Counted from the first letter of the stretch, positions 23,215 through 35,482 are shown. The stretch: 64,000 nucleotides of DNA from Bidens hawaiensis (GCA_021521415.1 JAIQDT010007618.1:1-64000), one strand, 5' to 3'. Numbers and translations are program-made. Notes: a model not told the origin generated them from the sequence alone.

Positions 23215-24012
23215 TATAGAGGTAGGGTACCAAAAAAACCTAAATACCCTTAAATAATGCCCGCGGGTCAATCAGAAGTCCCTCATAAGGCACCCACGGG
23301 ACATATAAACTATCCGCATAATCAATTGAGGAAGAAACACTGTCATAGCACATGCGGAAGCATCATAGCACCCTCAGAAGTCATCCGCAAGAAGGAATAA
23401 CCTTCCGCGTAAATGGCCACGAGGTAATGCTCCGGGACAGCTGTCACCTTCTAGAAGATTTACCAAGATGCTTTCTTGGGTAATACGTGATCTTTAGGCC
23501 AAATAGCCAATGACATCTGGCAAGGTCGTTATAACTGTGCACATGGCCAATATTCCCCCGATAACCAAATATAAAGAGACACGTGTCCATGTTGTTATAC
23601 ATGCACATGCAACGTATAGGTTGAACCTATCACATAGGGACACGTGTCCAGACGGTTATGCAGGCATATTCTTAAGGGATAGCTGGCCCAATCACCTTCC
23701 CACATCCTTCGGCTATAAATACCCTCTCGATCATCATAAGGTATTCATTCACAATCACTGTACTCTCTCAATTTACTTAAGTACTTTATCTTCTCATCAG
23801 GACTGTACTTATTCTCACGCCGGAGGGTGGTTACGGGAAGACCCCCCCACCTCATCCTTCCCGTAACGAGCTCACGGTGTTCTGTTTTGCAGGATTCACG
23901 TCATTGGACTTTGGAAATTGTGTTCATATCGTATTGAAAGTTAACCGTATACTACTTTGTGGATTCATCGGATCTAGGACCCATCAGTGGGGAGTAGATC
24001 CCTGTTTCTTCA
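23215..24012 (+). repeat. 3' LTR
   Basis: Direct repeat of the 5' LTR with about 20 differences by eye, TATA box at 23714-23721, and the same TTTCTTCA end followed by the CCCTT target duplication (24013-24017). Confidence 0.93.
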
Positions 24013-24017
24013 CCCTT

Positions 24018-24184
24018 GCCACTAGACTAAGCTAGTGGTCATGTAATTAAGTTTAAATATTAGATATACATATTGTTTTTAATAAAAATAAAAACAATTT
24101 TTTTATAAAAAAAAAATTTCGGGCCTACCAGGGTGTCGGGCCTGTGGCCGTCGATCACCCTGCCACCCCTATGGGCCGGCCCTG
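24018..24184 (+). mobile_element. hAT-like element, right part
   Basis: Continues the element begun at 10250. It ends GGGCCGGCCCTG, the imperfect inverse of CAGGCACGGC, followed by GTTTAATC. It is non-coding. Confidence 0.55.
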
Positions 24185-24192
24185 GTTTAATC

Positions 24193-24781
24193 CACACATC
24201 ACAAAAAAGTAAAAACATCAAAAAATTTGAAGTAAAATTAGAATGAATTAGTCGTTTAAAAAAATCTAAAAATATTTAATTTTATATAAGAAAAATATGT
24301 TAATGACATATTTGTTTACAACTAAAAGAATCGAAAAGAAAAAGAGGAAGGATTACATACGTATAAAATGTTTACCTCTAACTAATATTCTTGTAATAAC
24401 TTTTGTAAACAAAAGGATAAGGCTATAATATTTCAAAGTTTAAGATTTTAAATGCAAATAATCCCTAGCCTAAGTCATACAAGCGAGACATCAAAGACTT
24501 CATTTAGAAAACGGAAGGTATTAGATTCAAGTTTCACATGTGACAAAGAATAAGAGGTTTCAGGTTGAGTCAGAGGGTGTTTTTTCATTTATAATGAGTT
24601 TTAATGAAACGAGTGATTCGATAGCCCGTGTTCGAAAAGGATAAGGATTCAAATAAACAAGTTTTATTACAAATTTTGTTACAATATCCACATAAAATTA
24701 TGGGTACATAAATATATCAATTGAATTGTAATTCCATAACACTTATCATATTACTTGTGTGTTGTCATTATATATAAAGAT
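24193..24781. other. AT-rich non-coding flank
   Basis: No frame or element terminus recognised between the hAT-like end and the pararetrovirus block. Confidence 0.4.
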
Positions 24782-25458
24782 CATATTTATAAATTCCCAG
24801 TCCCATATTTATAAACTCCCAGTACCAGTATATAATTATTCTTAATAAAAAATTTTACCAAAGTAACTTGTAAAGAATCGTGTATGAAACTTTAGGTACT
24901 ATGGTTTCTTTACCCATATTTCAACTGGCTAATAGTATTAACATGCGGTCAGTACAGGCCACGCCCTAGAAACGCCTTTAATCAACACGGCAACAAACGG
25001 GCTACCATAATTCGACCACGATATTAATATTATGCCTGTTTTAATATAGAACCAACCTAAAAATTTTTCATCCATGACTTTTTTTTTTTTTTTTTTTTTG
25101 AGTCATGGTTTATGACTTATATCATCTGGGTTAATTCAACACTTTGGGATTTAGCTTGTCATTAAGCTAAATAATAATAAACAAAAGTTAAGTATACTAA
25201 CCTTTAAAGGGATTATGTGCAGATTAAGTTGTCTTCACAAACTTCTGACTTTTTATTTGATAGAGAGAATTTTTACAATAGCTAAGATATTATAGATACT
25301 AGAGAAGGAAGTGATGCCTTCCTGAATTAATCTGAGCTCCTTTTATAATGAGAGTCTCAGTATACAAACAAACTACAATAATTTATAATAATTCTGCTTT
25401 TTGAAAATTTTCAAAAGTCTTCATAATTATGTCTGCTAAAATTGAGTAAAGCAGCCTG
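24782..25458 (-). promoter_or_regulatory. Viral intergenic region, piece L (leader and promoter)
   Basis: Minus orientation: a TATA box at 25340-25347, then a leader of about 500 nt with a long A-run (T-run on the plus strand, 25078-25099), ending at 24782 just short of the priming site. The same leader is present at 34880-35357, 35483-35972 and 43060-43393. Confidence 0.75.
25340..25347 (-). promoter_or_regulatory. Viral TATA box, piece L
   Basis: TATAAAAG on the minus strand in the context CTCATTATAAAAGGAGCTC, identical to the M3 copy. Three CTTTATTAAAG palindromes lie upstream at 25459-25507. Confidence 0.7.
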
Positions 25459-25528
25459 CTTTATTAAAGCAGATTCTCCTTTATTAAAGTAGTCAGCTTT
25501 ATTAAAGTAGATTCTTCTTTATCCAGTA

Positions 25529-26890
25529 TTATTGGACCATCTTTTTCTTGTCTTTCTGTGTTGTCAGGGATTCCTTTAACGATGCTAATTCAGCTTCCAG
25601 AAGTTCTTCATCAAGCTCTTCATCTTCATTAACATTTTGAGCATCTTCAGCTGCTTCATTATTTTCTGAAGATGTTATAGACATATCAGACCTTTTTTCT
25701 GGTTGAAGGTTTTTAATTAGGTCCTTCTTGACTTCTTCTAAGTACTTCTGAATAATTTTATCTTTTGATAATTGATCATTTGATAGTTGAATCTTCTTGA
25801 CAATTTGTCTGAATGGACTAGGAGCCTCTTTCTGTTGTTTCAAACGTATTTGTTCTTCATATTCTTCAATTGTAGACTTTATTAAGTCTATCGTTTCTTG
25901 GCCTTCAATATTACCTTGATCATCCATTTTATTCATTTTCTTCCAGAACTTTGTATAAAAAGTTCTTCTTAAACACGGGATATTTTGTTGGGTATAACCA
26001 ACTTCTGGAGACCACTTCCAGATCCAAGGGATTCCAAACTGAGTGAAATAATGCAATGAAGATATTCCTTCAATATTTATACTATTATGCTCCATTTCTA
26101 TTAGAGTTGGAGAAACTTCAGACCATTTCTGAAAAAATCCTTTATAAGGTTCAGGTAGAAATTTTATAGCTGGACCATATGACATCCACCATTTATTAAA
26201 CCAATTTGGAATATCCAAGTTATAAACTTGTGGACATATTTTGAAGAACCAAGAATGCTTCTTCTTTGAATTTTCATATAAAAAGGCTTTATTAAATGCC
26301 TCTATATAATCTCAATAATTAAATTTTAATGGTGCCCTAGATTCAGGGTGATAAACTTCTCTTTCTTTAAGAGGAGATGTTCCCCATGTCTCAACGGATA
26401 TTATCTGTTTAATTATTACTTTGCTGAAATTGTAAATCTGGGTATTACCCGAATTATAATGTGTAATCTCACAAGATTCTGTGGATCGTAGAATCGTCTC
26501 ATAATATAATCTGGGTTTATAAGATCCTGCAGGATATGATCCTGTATCCATATATTTTTGGATTAAAATCCATGGTTGATCTTTATATTTAAGATCTTTA
26601 AATTCTAGGAGCAATATTATCTCCTTGTATGGAGTCTGATTATATGCTCCATCATCTGGGTCTTCTGTAGTAATATTCACATATGAGGGTTTATTAGCCT
26701 CTTTTCTGGAGTTTTTCCATGAAAGGAATTCTTCTAATAAAGAATCCTGGTTTTCATTACTTCCAGTATTACTAGAAGTGGTTGCAATATTTACGATATT
26801 AGCAGCTATTAGCCTTTGTTGCCCAATTTGCACAATTACTCTGCTATTATTTTGACTAGCTCTACCTCTTAAATTTTCTATCTTCTTTTC
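25529..26890 (-). pseudogene. Viral C-terminal ORF, piece L
   Basis: The last ORF of the virus, of unknown function. It begins abruptly within the GRASQNNSRV segment because a deletion fused it to coat sequence, and runs in one frame to 25529 except for a single TGA at 26312-26314 (the M3 copy has TGG). Its distal half contains the Trp-rich WSPEVGYTQQNIPCLRRTFY and an acidic, probably coiled-coil C-terminus. Of the copies here, L has the longest uninterrupted distal half (229 codons). Confidence 0.7.
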
Positions 26891-28288
26891 TTTGTTCTTT
26901 CTTTTGTTTTCTTTTGTAAACTTTATTAGCTCTTTGTGATTTGAAAACCTTTTTGTTCTTAGGATCATGGATTTCTTCCATTCCAAATTGTGAACAAAAT
27001 TGTCCTAACTGTCTCTTTTCATTAAGAGAGTGTTTCTTAATTTGTTGATTTAATTTTATTTCATTACATAAAGATAATCCTTCCTAGATACAAGTACCTA
27101 TTAACTTGCCATAAGTATAATTTTCATAATTTATGTTAACTTCCCCTTTTCTATGAGCCTTTCTAATTCTCTCAGCAAATAAAGGAGGCAAACCATCTAT
27201 GAATTTGGATTTCCAATGAGTACTATTGGACTCTGGGAGTTCCATAACTCTGCTTAAAAAAGTATCTTTATACCACCTAAAAGATGTAAGAGTTCTACAT
27301 CTAAGGTTTTGTAAAAGAGTTCTGATATTTTCTGAATTATCAGACCATCTTCCTGTGAAATGTTCAATTATATTAATTACTAATGTGTAGACAGCATTTG
27401 GCTTTTGGACATTATCTTCTTGCTTAACTACATTTAGTATGACTTCTCTATCATGTTGAGATAAATAATTATCCCACCAACCTTTTAATTGACCTGTAAA
27501 CCCAGCTACTATCATTCTAGCTATGTTTGTATCATTATTGCCATTATTTCTACAAATTGTACTATACATCATCATTCTATGGACAACATTATAAATTTGT
27601 CTTTCTGTATGACCATCAATATTCCATTCGTAAATATTTTTTCCATGATAGGAATAATTAACAACATATTCTTGTTCTTCTATTAGTACGTCTTGGGGAG
27701 TTGGTCTAGGATAATAATATAATCTTTGAGTAGGTTTTTCAGCAAACTTTTGGAGTTTATTAATCTCTTCATTTATCTTTTGTTGATAATTGTTATTATC
27801 TATAGATTCCGCAAATTCTTCTGATAATGTATTAATATGTAAAGATTGGAATTTTTCTCCAAGGTTTTTTAACTTATCATCAAGTAATTTTGAAATCTCT
27901 TTGTTAGATTTTAATCTAAAATCTTTTACCTCTGGAGGAGGCTGAATAGATGGTGTAGCTATAATTTCTCCATCCTTATTTTTATTTTTATTTAAAGAAT
28001 GTTTTATAAGTTCATTTATTGTGTTATTTAAAGCACCTAATTGTTCTCCTATAACAACCAAACATATATTGGTATAATTATTTTGTCTGAAAAGATTGTT
28101 AATATGCATAATTGTTATGGGCAATGTATCATCCTCAAGTAATTTTTGAAAAGCTTGGTAATATCTTACCTCATTATCTCTTTCTAATTTAAAAGGTAAT
28201 TGTGGAGGAAAATTTGTTTTTTGGATTTGACCATTTATATTATATTCTCTTTGTATAACTGAAATCATATTATTTGTATATTTGTTAG
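26891..28288 (-). pseudogene. Viral coat/Gag-like region, piece L
   Basis: Capsid-like part of ORF2: one frame from the junction at about 28288 to a TAG at 27084-27086 (CAG in M2 and M3), then a shifted frame, ending at the AGAGG junction near 26870-26890 where coat sequence meets the C-terminal ORF. The zinc knuckle, protease and polymerase are missing. It includes GQLKGWWDNYLSQHD and TLLQNLRCRTLTSFRWYKDT, which resemble retroelement capsid C-terminal helices. Confidence 0.7.
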
Positions 28289-29391
28289 TTTTAAAATGGA
28301 TTAGATACCCTATTCCAAATAAAAAAGATTTATTGGATAGATTACATAATGCTGTAATCTTTTCAAAATTTGATTTAAAATCAGGATACTGGCAAATCCA
28401 AATAGAAGAAAAGGACAGGTATAAAACTGCTTTCACGGTTCCAATAGGACATTATGAATGGAACGTAATGCCATTTGGATTAAAAAATGCTCCTAGTGAA
28501 TTTCAAAATATTATGAATGATATATTCATTCCTTATAGTGATTTTATCATCGTATATATTGATGATATCTTAGTATTTTCAACAAATATTGAAACACATT
28601 TTAAACATTTAGAAATATTTAAGAATATAATAATCAAAAATGGTTTGGTTATAAGTAGACCCAAGATGGTTTTATTTCAAACTAATATAAGGTTTTTATG
28701 ACACAATATTGAAAAAGGAAATATAATTCCTATTAACAGAAGTATAGAATTTGCTTCAAAATTTCCAGATGAAATAATTGATAAAACCCAATTACAAAGA
28801 TTTTTAGGAAGCTTGAATTATATTTCTCCTTATTATCATGGTCTAGCAGATGATACTGCTATCTTATATGATAGATTAAAAAATAATCCTCCTCCTTGGA
28901 CTAAATATCATACTAAGGCAGTCCAAAAAATTAAACATCAAGTAAAAAACCTACCATGTTTAATGTTAGCTAACCCAGAATGGGAAAAAGTTGTTGAAAC
29001 AGATGCCAGTGAAATAGGTTACGGTGGCATATTAAAAGAAATTTCTCCAATTGATAAGAAAGAATTTCTTGTTAGATTCCATTCAGGAAAATGGAATAAA
29101 AGTCAGAAGAATTATGCTACTATTGCTAAAGAAATCTTAGCTATAGTCAAATGCGTTTTGAAATTCCAATACGATTTATATAATCAAAAATTTATTATAA
29201 AAACTGATTGTCAAGCTGCTAAATATATGTTTAATAAAGATTTTAAACATGATGTCTCCAAACAAATGTTTGCAAGATGGCAGTCTAATTTAGCACCATT
29301 TGATTTCGACATAATATATAAAAAAGGTACTGATAATAGCTTACCTGATTATTTAACAAGAGAATATCTTAACCCTATTCTGCAGGAATAA
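28289..29391 (+). pseudogene. Viral RT core and RNase H, piece M1
   Basis: Begins at the head-to-head junction with piece L inside RT (LKWIRYPIPNKKDLLDRL). RT motifs: FSKFDLKSGYWQIQ, MPFGLKNAPSEFQ and YIDD at 28555-28566. One TGA (28699-28701; GGA in M3) interrupts the frame. RNase H follows with VETDASEIGYGG, KEILAIVKCVLKF and IKTDCQA. This is the only piece with the catalytic YIDD box. The N-terminal part of RT is absent. Confidence 0.82.
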
Positions 29392-29620
29392 TGGTGTATA
29401 AGGGACCCCTGAGAATAATTATTTCATCAATAGATAGAAGAATCAATTTTTATAATCAAATGAGCACAATGCATGCTTTTCATATCCATAATTTAAACAT
29501 GGATTTTTCATTATCATCTCACCAAAAACAATTTCTTTTAAATTACGAATGGTAGCAATATAACTGCTACAAGGATCGAATTGAGATTCTAAAGGAAAAC
29601 AAGAAAATAATCTCTTATGG
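29391..29620 (+). pseudogene. Viral small ORF (ORF3), piece M1
   Basis: Starts MVYKGPLRIII in a TAATG overlap with the RNase H stop. Compared with the 77-codon M3 copy it has a TAG near 29552. Function unknown. Confidence 0.6.
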
Positions 29621-29638
29621 ATAACTTATATTTCAGGT

Positions 29639-30510
29639 ATGTATCCTCGTGGAAGAGGAAATTATTTTCATTCCTCTAATAGAGGAAGAGGGAGAGCTAG
29701 TCAAAATAATAGCAGAGTAATTGCGCAAATTGGGCAACAAAGGCTAATAGCTGCTAATATCGCAAATATTGCAACCACTTCTAGTAATACTGGAAGTAAT
29801 GAAAACCAGGATTCTTTATTAGAAGAATTTCTTTCATGGAAAAACTCCAGAAAAGAGGCTAATAAACCCTCATATGTGAATATTACTACAGAAGACCCAG
29901 ATGATGGAGCATATAATCAGACTCCATACAAGGAGATAATATTGCTCCTAGAATTTAAAGATCTTAAATATAAAGATCAACCATGGATTTTAATCCAAAA
30001 ATATATGGATACTGGATCATATCCTGCAGGATCTTATAAACCCATATTATATTATGAGACGATTCTACGATCCACAGAATCTTTTGAGATTACACATTAT
30101 AATTCGGGTAATACCCAGATTTACAATTTCAGCAAAGTAATAATTAAACAGATAATATCCGTTGAGACATGGGGAACATCTCCTCTTAAAGAAAGAGAAG
30201 TTTATCACCCTGAATCTAGGGAACCATTAAAATTTAATTATTGGGATTATATAGAGGCATTTAATAAAGCCTTTTTATATGAAAATTCAAAGAAGAAGCA
30301 TTCTTGGTTCTTCAAAATATGTCCACAAGTTTATAACTTGGATATTCCAAATTGGTTTAATAAATGGTGGATGTCATATGGTCCAGCTATAAAAATTCTA
30401 CCTGAACCTTATAAAGGATTTTTTCAGAAATGGTCTGAATTCTCCAACTCTAATAGAAATGGAGTATAATAATATAAATATTGAAGGAATATCTTCATTG
30501 CATTATTTCT
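29639..30510 (+). pseudogene. Viral C-terminal ORF, piece M1 (truncated)
   Basis: Starts MYPRGRGNYFHSSNRGRG (an RG-rich, probably nucleic-acid-binding N-terminus) and runs 276 codons to 30469. A two-base loss near 30440 breaks the frame relative to L. The homology ends at about 30510, inside ATTATTTC, where the sequence switches to minus-strand movement-protein DNA. Confidence 0.72.
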
Positions 30511-30609
30511 AATGGATTATTATCTACATATTGTTGTGAAGGATTACTATTGTTTCATTTAATGGTTTATCAACCATCCTACAATGGGGATTCAAAGTAA
30601 ATAATGGTT
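30511..30609 (-). pseudogene. Scrambled movement-protein scraps
   Basis: Two short pieces of the movement-protein gene, equivalent to about 34048-34085 and 34187-34250, are joined in minus orientation and fused to the RT segment. Because of this the long minus-strand frame ends with movement-protein-derived residues (LFTLNPHCRMVDKP). Confidence 0.65.
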
Positions 30610-33600
30610 TATAATTTATTACTAACCTTGGGATTCCTCTTTCCTGTTCAGAATGTTTATTTACATAAAAAGCTGTGCAGGACCAAGGAGATTTAGAGGG
30701 TCTAATAAGACTTTTCTCAATTAAGGTTTTTATTTCTTTTTTGCATAATTGTAAATATTCAGAATTCATTTGACATGGTCTCGCTTTCGTAGGTATTTGG
30801 CTTTCCTTGAAGTCTTCTTCATAAGGAAGAGAAACAATATGTTTCTTTCTATCCCAAAAAGCATTAGGATGGTCATTACATATTTGTAAAGAGAATTGAT
30901 GTTGGACTAAATTTATTTTTTCCTGTAATTTAGGATTTTTTAGCTTTTCTTCTATTTTAATGTAATTTACTTCTTGTTTAAGAAAGTTTATTTGATTCTT
31001 TTTTGCTTGTAACAAAGATTCTTTTACATTATTTATGAACCTTGTGATTGGTTCAGAAACAAAATTAAAAATTACCTGTTTCCCCACATATGTTCCAACA
31101 ATTGAATTTTTATCCACCCTTTGTAGAGGAAGAATTTGATTTAAAAAAGGTGTTCCAAGTATAATCTGATTAGTAAGGTTTTTGACTAAAATAAAGCTAT
31201 TAGCTATACACATCTTATTATTGCAAATATAAGCTTTAGGCAGTTTATAATTAATTTGTAAAGGTTCATCATTAGCTGAACTAAGTCTATGAGTTGTTTT
31301 CTGAAAATATTTTGTTGGTATAATACCTTCTTGGATACAATTCAAATCTGCTCCGCTATCAACTAGAGCAATCAAATCTTTTGTGAAATCATTGTTTATT
31401 AACAGTTTAATTTTTATATGCCATTTTTGTGACGTTATCCTTTCAATTACAGACAAGAAATTTTCTTCTTCTTCAATACTATTGTCAATGGACTTTCCTT
31501 TTTCTATTCTTGTTAATCTTTCTCCAAGATATTCATTATTCTTTTTTAAATTTGTTATCTCAAATTTTAAATTATCAACTTCAATTCTTAATTCTTCAAT
31601 ACTAACTGGTTTATTAACCTTATATTTTTGATTTAGTTGATTCTTCACTTCCATTAAAGTATATGGTTGAAAATCTTGAGAAATTTTCTCATCAGATGTT
31701 TCTCCCTGATTTTCTTTTATCATTTGAGAAATTATTCTCTCTCTTATTTCAGAATCTTTTATAACTTTAAGAAGATCCAGTATATTATTAGAAATAACAT
31801 TTATTTCCATATCTTGAAATTGAGCAATAAGTTGATAGAGATTTTCTTCTTCTTTATCAGAAGAGTTTAAACATTGTTCACCATTTCTGCAAGGAATACA
31901 TTCCTCATCTGATGATGTTAAACTTTCATTTTCTAAAATATGAATATTATTCATTTCAATAGATGAAAATTCTTGAGATTCAGAATCAGATTCAGAATTT
32001 ATCAAAATATTTGATAAAGTTTCTTTCAACTTTTCGTCTGTTAAATTATTAATTTTTCTTTTTACCCAGCAAGTTTTTTCGTTGTGTCCAGGACGACCAC
32101 ATTTTTTACATATAATAAAAGGTCTATTAGGTTTAAAATCTCTTTTCCTCTTAAATTTTCTATCTTCTTTTCTTTGTTCTTTCTTTTGTTTTCTTTTGTA
32201 AACTTTATTAGCTCTTTGTGATTTGAAAACCTTTTTATTCTTAGGATCATGGATTTCTTCCATTCCAAATTGTGAACAAAATTGTCCTAACTGTCTTTTT
32301 TCATTAAGAGAGTGTTTCTTAATTTGTTGATTTAATTTTATTTCATTACATAAAGATAATCCTTCCTGGATACAAGTACCTATTAACTTGCCATAAGTAT
32401 AATTTTCATAATTTATGTTAACTTCCCCTTTTCTAAGAGCCTTTCTAATTCTCTCAGCAAATAAAGGAGGCAAACCATCTATGAATTTGGATTTCCAATG
32501 AGTACTATTGGACTCTGGGAGTTCCATAACTCTGCTTAAAAAAGTATCTTTATACCACCTAAAAGATGTAAGAGTTCTACATCTAAGGTTTTGTAAAAGA
32601 GTTCTGATATTTTCTGAATTATCAGACCATCTTCATGTGAAATGTTCAATTATATTAATTACTAATGTGTAGACAGCATTTGGCTTTTGGACATTATCTT
32701 CTTCCTTAACTGCATTTAGTATGACTTCTATATCATGTTGAGATAAATAATTATCCCACCAACCTTTTAATTGACCTGTAAACCCAGCTACTATCATTCT
32801 AGCTATGTTTGTATCATTATTGCCATTATTTCTACAAATTGTACTATACATCATCATTCTATGGACAACATTATAAATTTGTCTTTCTGTATGACCATCA
32901 ATATTCCATTCGTAAATATTTTTTCCATGATAGGAATAATTAACAACATATTCTTCTTCTTCTATTAGTACGTCTTGGGGAGTTGGTCTAGGATAATAAT
33001 ATAATCTTTGAGTAGGTTTTTCAGCAAACTTTTGGAGTTTATTAATCTCTTCATTTATCTTTTGTTGATAATTGTTATTATCTATAGATTCCGCAAATTC
33101 TTCTGATAATGTATTAATATGTAAAGATTGGAATTTTTCTCCAAGGTTTTTTAACTTATCATCAAGTAATTTTGAAATCTCTTTGTTAGATTTTAATCTA
33201 AAATCTTTTACCTCTGGAGGAGGCTGAATAGATGGTGTAGCTATAATTTCTCCATCCTTATTTTTATTTTTATTTAAAGAATGTTTTATAAGTTCATTTA
33301 TTGTGTTATTTAAAGCACCTAATTGTTCTCCTATAACAACCAAACATATATTGGTATAATTATTTTGTCTGAAAAGATTGTTAATATGCATAATTGTTAT
33401 GGGCAATGTATCATCCTCAAGTAATTTTTGAAAAGCTTGGTAATATCTTACCTCATTATCTCTTTCTAATTTAAAAGGTAATTGTGGAGGAAAATTTGTT
33501 TTTTGGATTTGACCATTTATATTATATTCTCTTTGTATAACTGAAATCATATTATTTGTATATTTGTTCAAAAACCATGGAACAAACGGAATAATATTAT

Positions 33601-33776
33601 TCTGTTCTTCTCGTTCATCATAAAATTCTTTTTGAAAGAATTCAAAATCTTGACTTTCAAAATTTTTAAAAGGACCATTTTCTAAACGATTCTCATTTGG
33701 TTAATTTAAATTCTTCACAAATTTGTTTTCTTGCCAAAGAACCTTGGCTAAAATATATTTTCTTTCCAGAATCCAT
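30610..33776 (-). pseudogene. Viral coat-protease-RT (N part), piece M2
   Basis: ORF2 from ATG 33776, overlapping the movement-protein stop as TAATG. In-frame stops: TGA at 33693-33695 (also present in M3) and TGA near 32633 (GGA in M3). The remaining 667-codon frame (32527-30524) has a basic region, knuckle CKKCGRPGHNEKTC (32069-32110), an acidic/coiled-coil linker, protease LVDSGADLNCI, and the N-terminal RT segment up to RLVINYKP. It lacks the YIDD box and RNase H. Confidence 0.8.
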
Positions 33777-34864
33777 TAAATTGAGAAATTCATTTCAGAC
33801 TCAGTTAATTCTGGGTCTTGAGGCTTAAATATTCCTCTAACTATATTATCAGAATTTATTCTTAATTCCTCTATTTTCCTGTCAGGAATTTCTTCTCTGA
33901 TTTGAGAAGTAGAAGCTCTAGATGGACTTCTAACAGTATATTCAAAAGGGGATATATGTTGAGACGAAGCTTTCGAAGACAAAGATCTAGTTATTCTAGG
34001 ATTTATTTTTTCAAATTGTATTTGGATAGATCCTTCATTTGTTTGTATTATTTCTAATGGATTATTATCTACATATTGTTGTGAAGGAGTACAATTATTA
34101 ATTACCCAATTTTCTGGAAAATTTATTTCTTCCCATTTTATTTTTCTTCTGGTTGTAATATTAGATTTTCCAAAATTAGTTTCTATAACTATTGTTTCAT
34201 TTAATGGTTTATCAACCATCCTACAATGGGGATTCAAAGTAAATAACGGTTTGTAATATATTCTATAGCAAATACACATCACTTCTGACCCTGGGGCATA
34301 ATTATATCCATGGGTTTTGACATTTAAAGTGAGAGCATCTGTAATATTAACATCAGATAGTGATAATTGTAGATTAGGATATACGTTAAAATAGACTGGA
34401 CCATGTGCCAAGCTAGATTGAATTATTCCTACTAGGGATTGTTTCCAGTTTAAATTTCTACCATCCCTTAAAGCTGCAATGAAGCTTTCTGGTAACCCTT
34501 CAAGGGTCAGTGGTTTGAAAGCAATTTGAACCAAACCTATATGTATAAATTTATATTTATCTTTTTTATATTTTTCTAAATCTCTGTTATTAAGGAGTTT
34601 TATTATCATATCTTCTTTATTAAGAGAAATCGTTTCTTCAGTAGTTTTTACTACCTGTTTTAAACCAATTATTTCAAATGTTCCTAGTTTATAAACTAGT
34701 TTATAATCAACCTTTGGAATTGTCCATTTATTTAATAAATCTAAATTATGAGGGATATCATACTCTTCCTCAATACTGTTTTTAACAGTATCTTTATCTT
34801 TTATGATATTCATAAATTTATTTTCAAGTGTTGAATTTCCCCAATGATACCAGTTAACCACCAT
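33776..34864 (-). CDS. Viral movement protein (30K-like), piece M2
   Basis: An intact 362-codon frame whose ATG lies just after the tRNA-Met priming site. The core IAFKPLTLEGLPESF followed by LRDGR (Asp134) resembles the 30K superfamily of caulimovirid movement proteins, which widen plasmodesmata. Its C-terminal third is Ser/Arg-rich. The translation is identical to that of the inverted copy at 35986-37074. It is an endogenous relic; expression is unknown. Confidence 0.78.
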   Translation of the reverse strand: MVVNWYHWGNSTLENKFMNIIKDKDTVKNSIEEEYDIPHNLDLLNKWTIPKVDYKLVYKLGTFEIIGLKQVVKTTEETISLNKEDMIIKLLNNRDLEKYKKDKYKFIHIGLVQIAFKPLTLEGLPESFIAALRDGRNLNWKQSLVGIIQSSLAHGPVYFNVYPNLQLSLSDVNITDALTLNVKTHGYNYAPGSEVMCICYRIYYKPLFTLNPHCRMVDKPLNETIVIETNFGKSNITTRRKIKWEEINFPENWVINNCTPSQQYVDNNPLEIIQTNEGSIQIQFEKINPRITRSLSSKASSQHISPFEYTVRSPSRASTSQIREEIPDRKIEELRINSDNIVRGIFKPQDPELTESEMNFSI

Positions 34865-34865
34865 G

Positions 34866-34877
34866 GCTCTGATACCA
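34866..34877 (-). promoter_or_regulatory. Viral tRNA-Met priming site, piece M2
   Basis: TGGTATCAGAGC on the minus strand, immediately upstream of the movement-protein ATG; it primes minus-strand DNA in caulimovirids. Confidence 0.8.
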
Positions 34878-35357
34878 TATTAATAGTTTTAAAAAATTAT
34901 ATTAATAGTTTTAAAAAGTAACTTGTAAAGAATCATGTAATATTAATAGTTTTAAAAAATCATATTAATAGTTTTAAAAAGTAACTTGTAAAGAATCATG
35001 TATGAAACTTTAGGTACTATGGTTTCTTTACCCATATTTCAACTGGCTAATAGTATTAACATGCGGTCAGTACAGGCCACGCCCTAGAAACGCCTTTAAT
35101 CAACACGGCAACAAACGGGCTACCATAATTCGACCACGATATTAATATTATGCCTGTTTTAATATAGAACCAACCTAAAAATTTTTCATCCATGACTTTT
35201 TTTTTTTTTTGAGTCATGGTTTATGACTTATATCATCTGGGTTAATTCAACACTTTGGGATTTAGCTTGTCATTAAGCTAAATAATAATAGAAAAGTTAA
35301 GTATACTAACCTTTAAAGGGATTATGTGCAGATTAAGTTGTCTTCACAAACTTCAGA
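34878..35357 (-). promoter_or_regulatory. Viral leader, piece M2
   Basis: Inverted copy of the 35483-35972 leader, with a shorter A-run (T-run at about 35197-35210). The 3' part carries duplicated TTTTAAAACTATTAAT motifs, unlike the outer leaders at 24782 and 43393. Confidence 0.7.
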
Positions 35358-35482
35358 CTTTGTTCTTCATATTCTTCAATTGTAGACTTTATTAAGTCTA
35401 TCGTTTCTTGGCCTTCAATATTTAAGATTTGTCTTAAATATTTTAATTTTTAAAAACAGGTAATTTTTTAATTTTCTAAGAG
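35358..35482. other. Palindrome centre (spacer)
   Basis: About 125 bp separate the two inverted arms. 35362-35421 is a minus-strand scrap of the C-terminal ORF (same as about 25850-25911). The rest is AT-rich with no assignment. Confidence 0.65.

Larger units (their letters stand above)
10476..24012 (+). mobile_element. Complete Tat-lineage Ty3/gypsy retrotransposon, 13.5 kb
   Basis: Two long direct repeats (797 and 798 bp), a perfect 5-bp target duplication, a PBS beginning TGGCGCC, a gag-protease-RT-RNase H-integrase region in gypsy order, and a long 3' region with antisense genes. A second, plant-type RNase H between RT/RNH and integrase, together with antisense genes carrying the 'putative gypsy-type transposase' domain, points to the Tat lineage (relatives of Retand, Grande and RIRE2). 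By eye the LTRs differ at about 20 positions (about 2.5%), so the insertion is fairly young. Coding regions nevertheless carry stops, frameshifts and a deletion, so it cannot be autonomous. Confidence 0.92.

Noticed and set aside
26312..26986. A novel 224-codon fusion gene (coat-derived start joined to C-terminal ORF)
   Set aside because: The start part is an out-of-frame reading of coat sequence created by a deletion and frameshift in a viral relic; the same MEWKKS frame appears as a shadow at 38580 and 32268.
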